Below, one piece after another: positions 63,916 to 64,000 of a DNA stretch of 64,000 nucleotides. The notes beneath the pieces were generated by a model that was not told where the DNA came from, searched no databases, and saw only the letters and a program-made list of their open reading frames with translations. The position numbers were made by a program, and so were the translations under genes. Numbering within the stretch: position 1 is the first letter of the stretch; each line of letters opens with the position of its first letter. This DNA is from Mycolicibacterium austroafricanum (lineage in GTDB: Bacteria > Actinomycetota > Actinomycetes > Mycobacteriales > Mycobacteriaceae), in assembly GCF_000612725.1 (NCBI RefSeq), contig NZ_HG964452.1:624540-688539 (forward strand), in the 5' to 3' direction.

Positions 63916-64000
63916 CTAGGCGGCGCTCACCACGTGCTGACGCGCGGGCTCACTGCGGTAGCGGCTGGGCGGTCCGTCGATCTTGCAGATCCGCCACATC
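63916..64000 (-). CDS. C-terminal end of a gene running off the window
   Basis: On the minus strand an open frame enters from the window edge and stops at TAG 63918-63916, with the last residues including ICKIDGPPSRYRSEPARQ. Only 27 codons are visible, so no function can be assigned from sequence. An in-frame ATG at 63999 exists but a mere 27-residue protein is less likely than a longer gene. By synteny with the Rv0885-Rv0886 order it could be the Rv0885-like gene; this is inference only. Confidence 0.45.
   Translation of the reverse strand, partial: MWRICKIDGPPSRYRSEPARQHVVSAA

Overview
The window is chromosomal DNA from a high-GC actinobacterium, almost certainly a rapidly growing mycobacterium (Mycolicibacterium type). 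Gene content and order follow the Mycobacterium tuberculosis Rv0886-Rv0910 neighbourhood: the Rv0910/Rv0909 pair, ctpE, Rv0907, Rv0906, echA6, accD3, prrA, prrB, Rv0898c, Rv0897c, gltA2, citA, Rv0887c and fprB are all recognisable. Accessory blocks are inserted between these conserved genes. MspA-family porin genes, which slow growers generally lack, support a fast grower.

Region by region. 0-6.4 kb: a tightly overlapping plus-strand operon of three cytochromes P450 (the first cut by the window edge), two dihydrodipicolinate-reductase-like paralogues, a VOC protein, an ERG2/sigma-1-receptor-like protein and an atypical SDR; it looks like a lipid or sterol-like oxidation pathway. 6.4-14.6 kb: the conserved minus-strand operon echA6 - metallo-hydrolase - serine hydrolase lipoprotein - ctpE - antitoxin-like - toxin-like, with accD3 divergent. 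14.6-37.8 kb: a block absent between accD3 and prrA in M. tuberculosis, holding a secreted protein, a YhgE/Pip exporter with a degenerate ATPase, an epoxide hydrolase, a full and a degenerate ECF sigma factor with SnoaL-type domains, an SDR, a large LuxR (LAL) regulator, another ECF sigma factor, a large secreted protein split by an IS110-family element with a structured non-coding end, and three ABC exporters behind a SoxR-box-like leaderless promoter.

38-41.7 kb: a potassium-channel-like protein, the PrrA/PrrB two-component system (with a 32-bp translationally coupled repeat between the genes), an FKBP isomerase and a DUF2630 protein. 41.7-45.5 kb: a minus-strand operon in which all five products appear exported, including two MspA-like proteins with a conserved cysteine pair, then a small secreted protein. 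45.5-54.3 kb: an Rv0897c-like oxidoreductase, an MFS/MarR efflux pair with an operator, gltA2, a TetR regulator, pdxH, citA, a DinB-like protein and a VOC protein. 54.5-59.4 kb: an unrecognised 943-residue protein coupled to a PhoD-like metallophosphatase. 59.5-64 kb: a secreted multidomain GH1 glycosidase, FprB, and the C-terminal end of one further gene.

Many genes lacking a Shine-Dalgarno sequence have a TANNNT-like box ending six or seven bases before the start codon, the arrangement of mycobacterial leaderless transcripts; several start codons were chosen on this basis. No tRNA, rRNA or CRISPR array was seen. Function calls rest on motifs and remembered family sequences; no database search was run.
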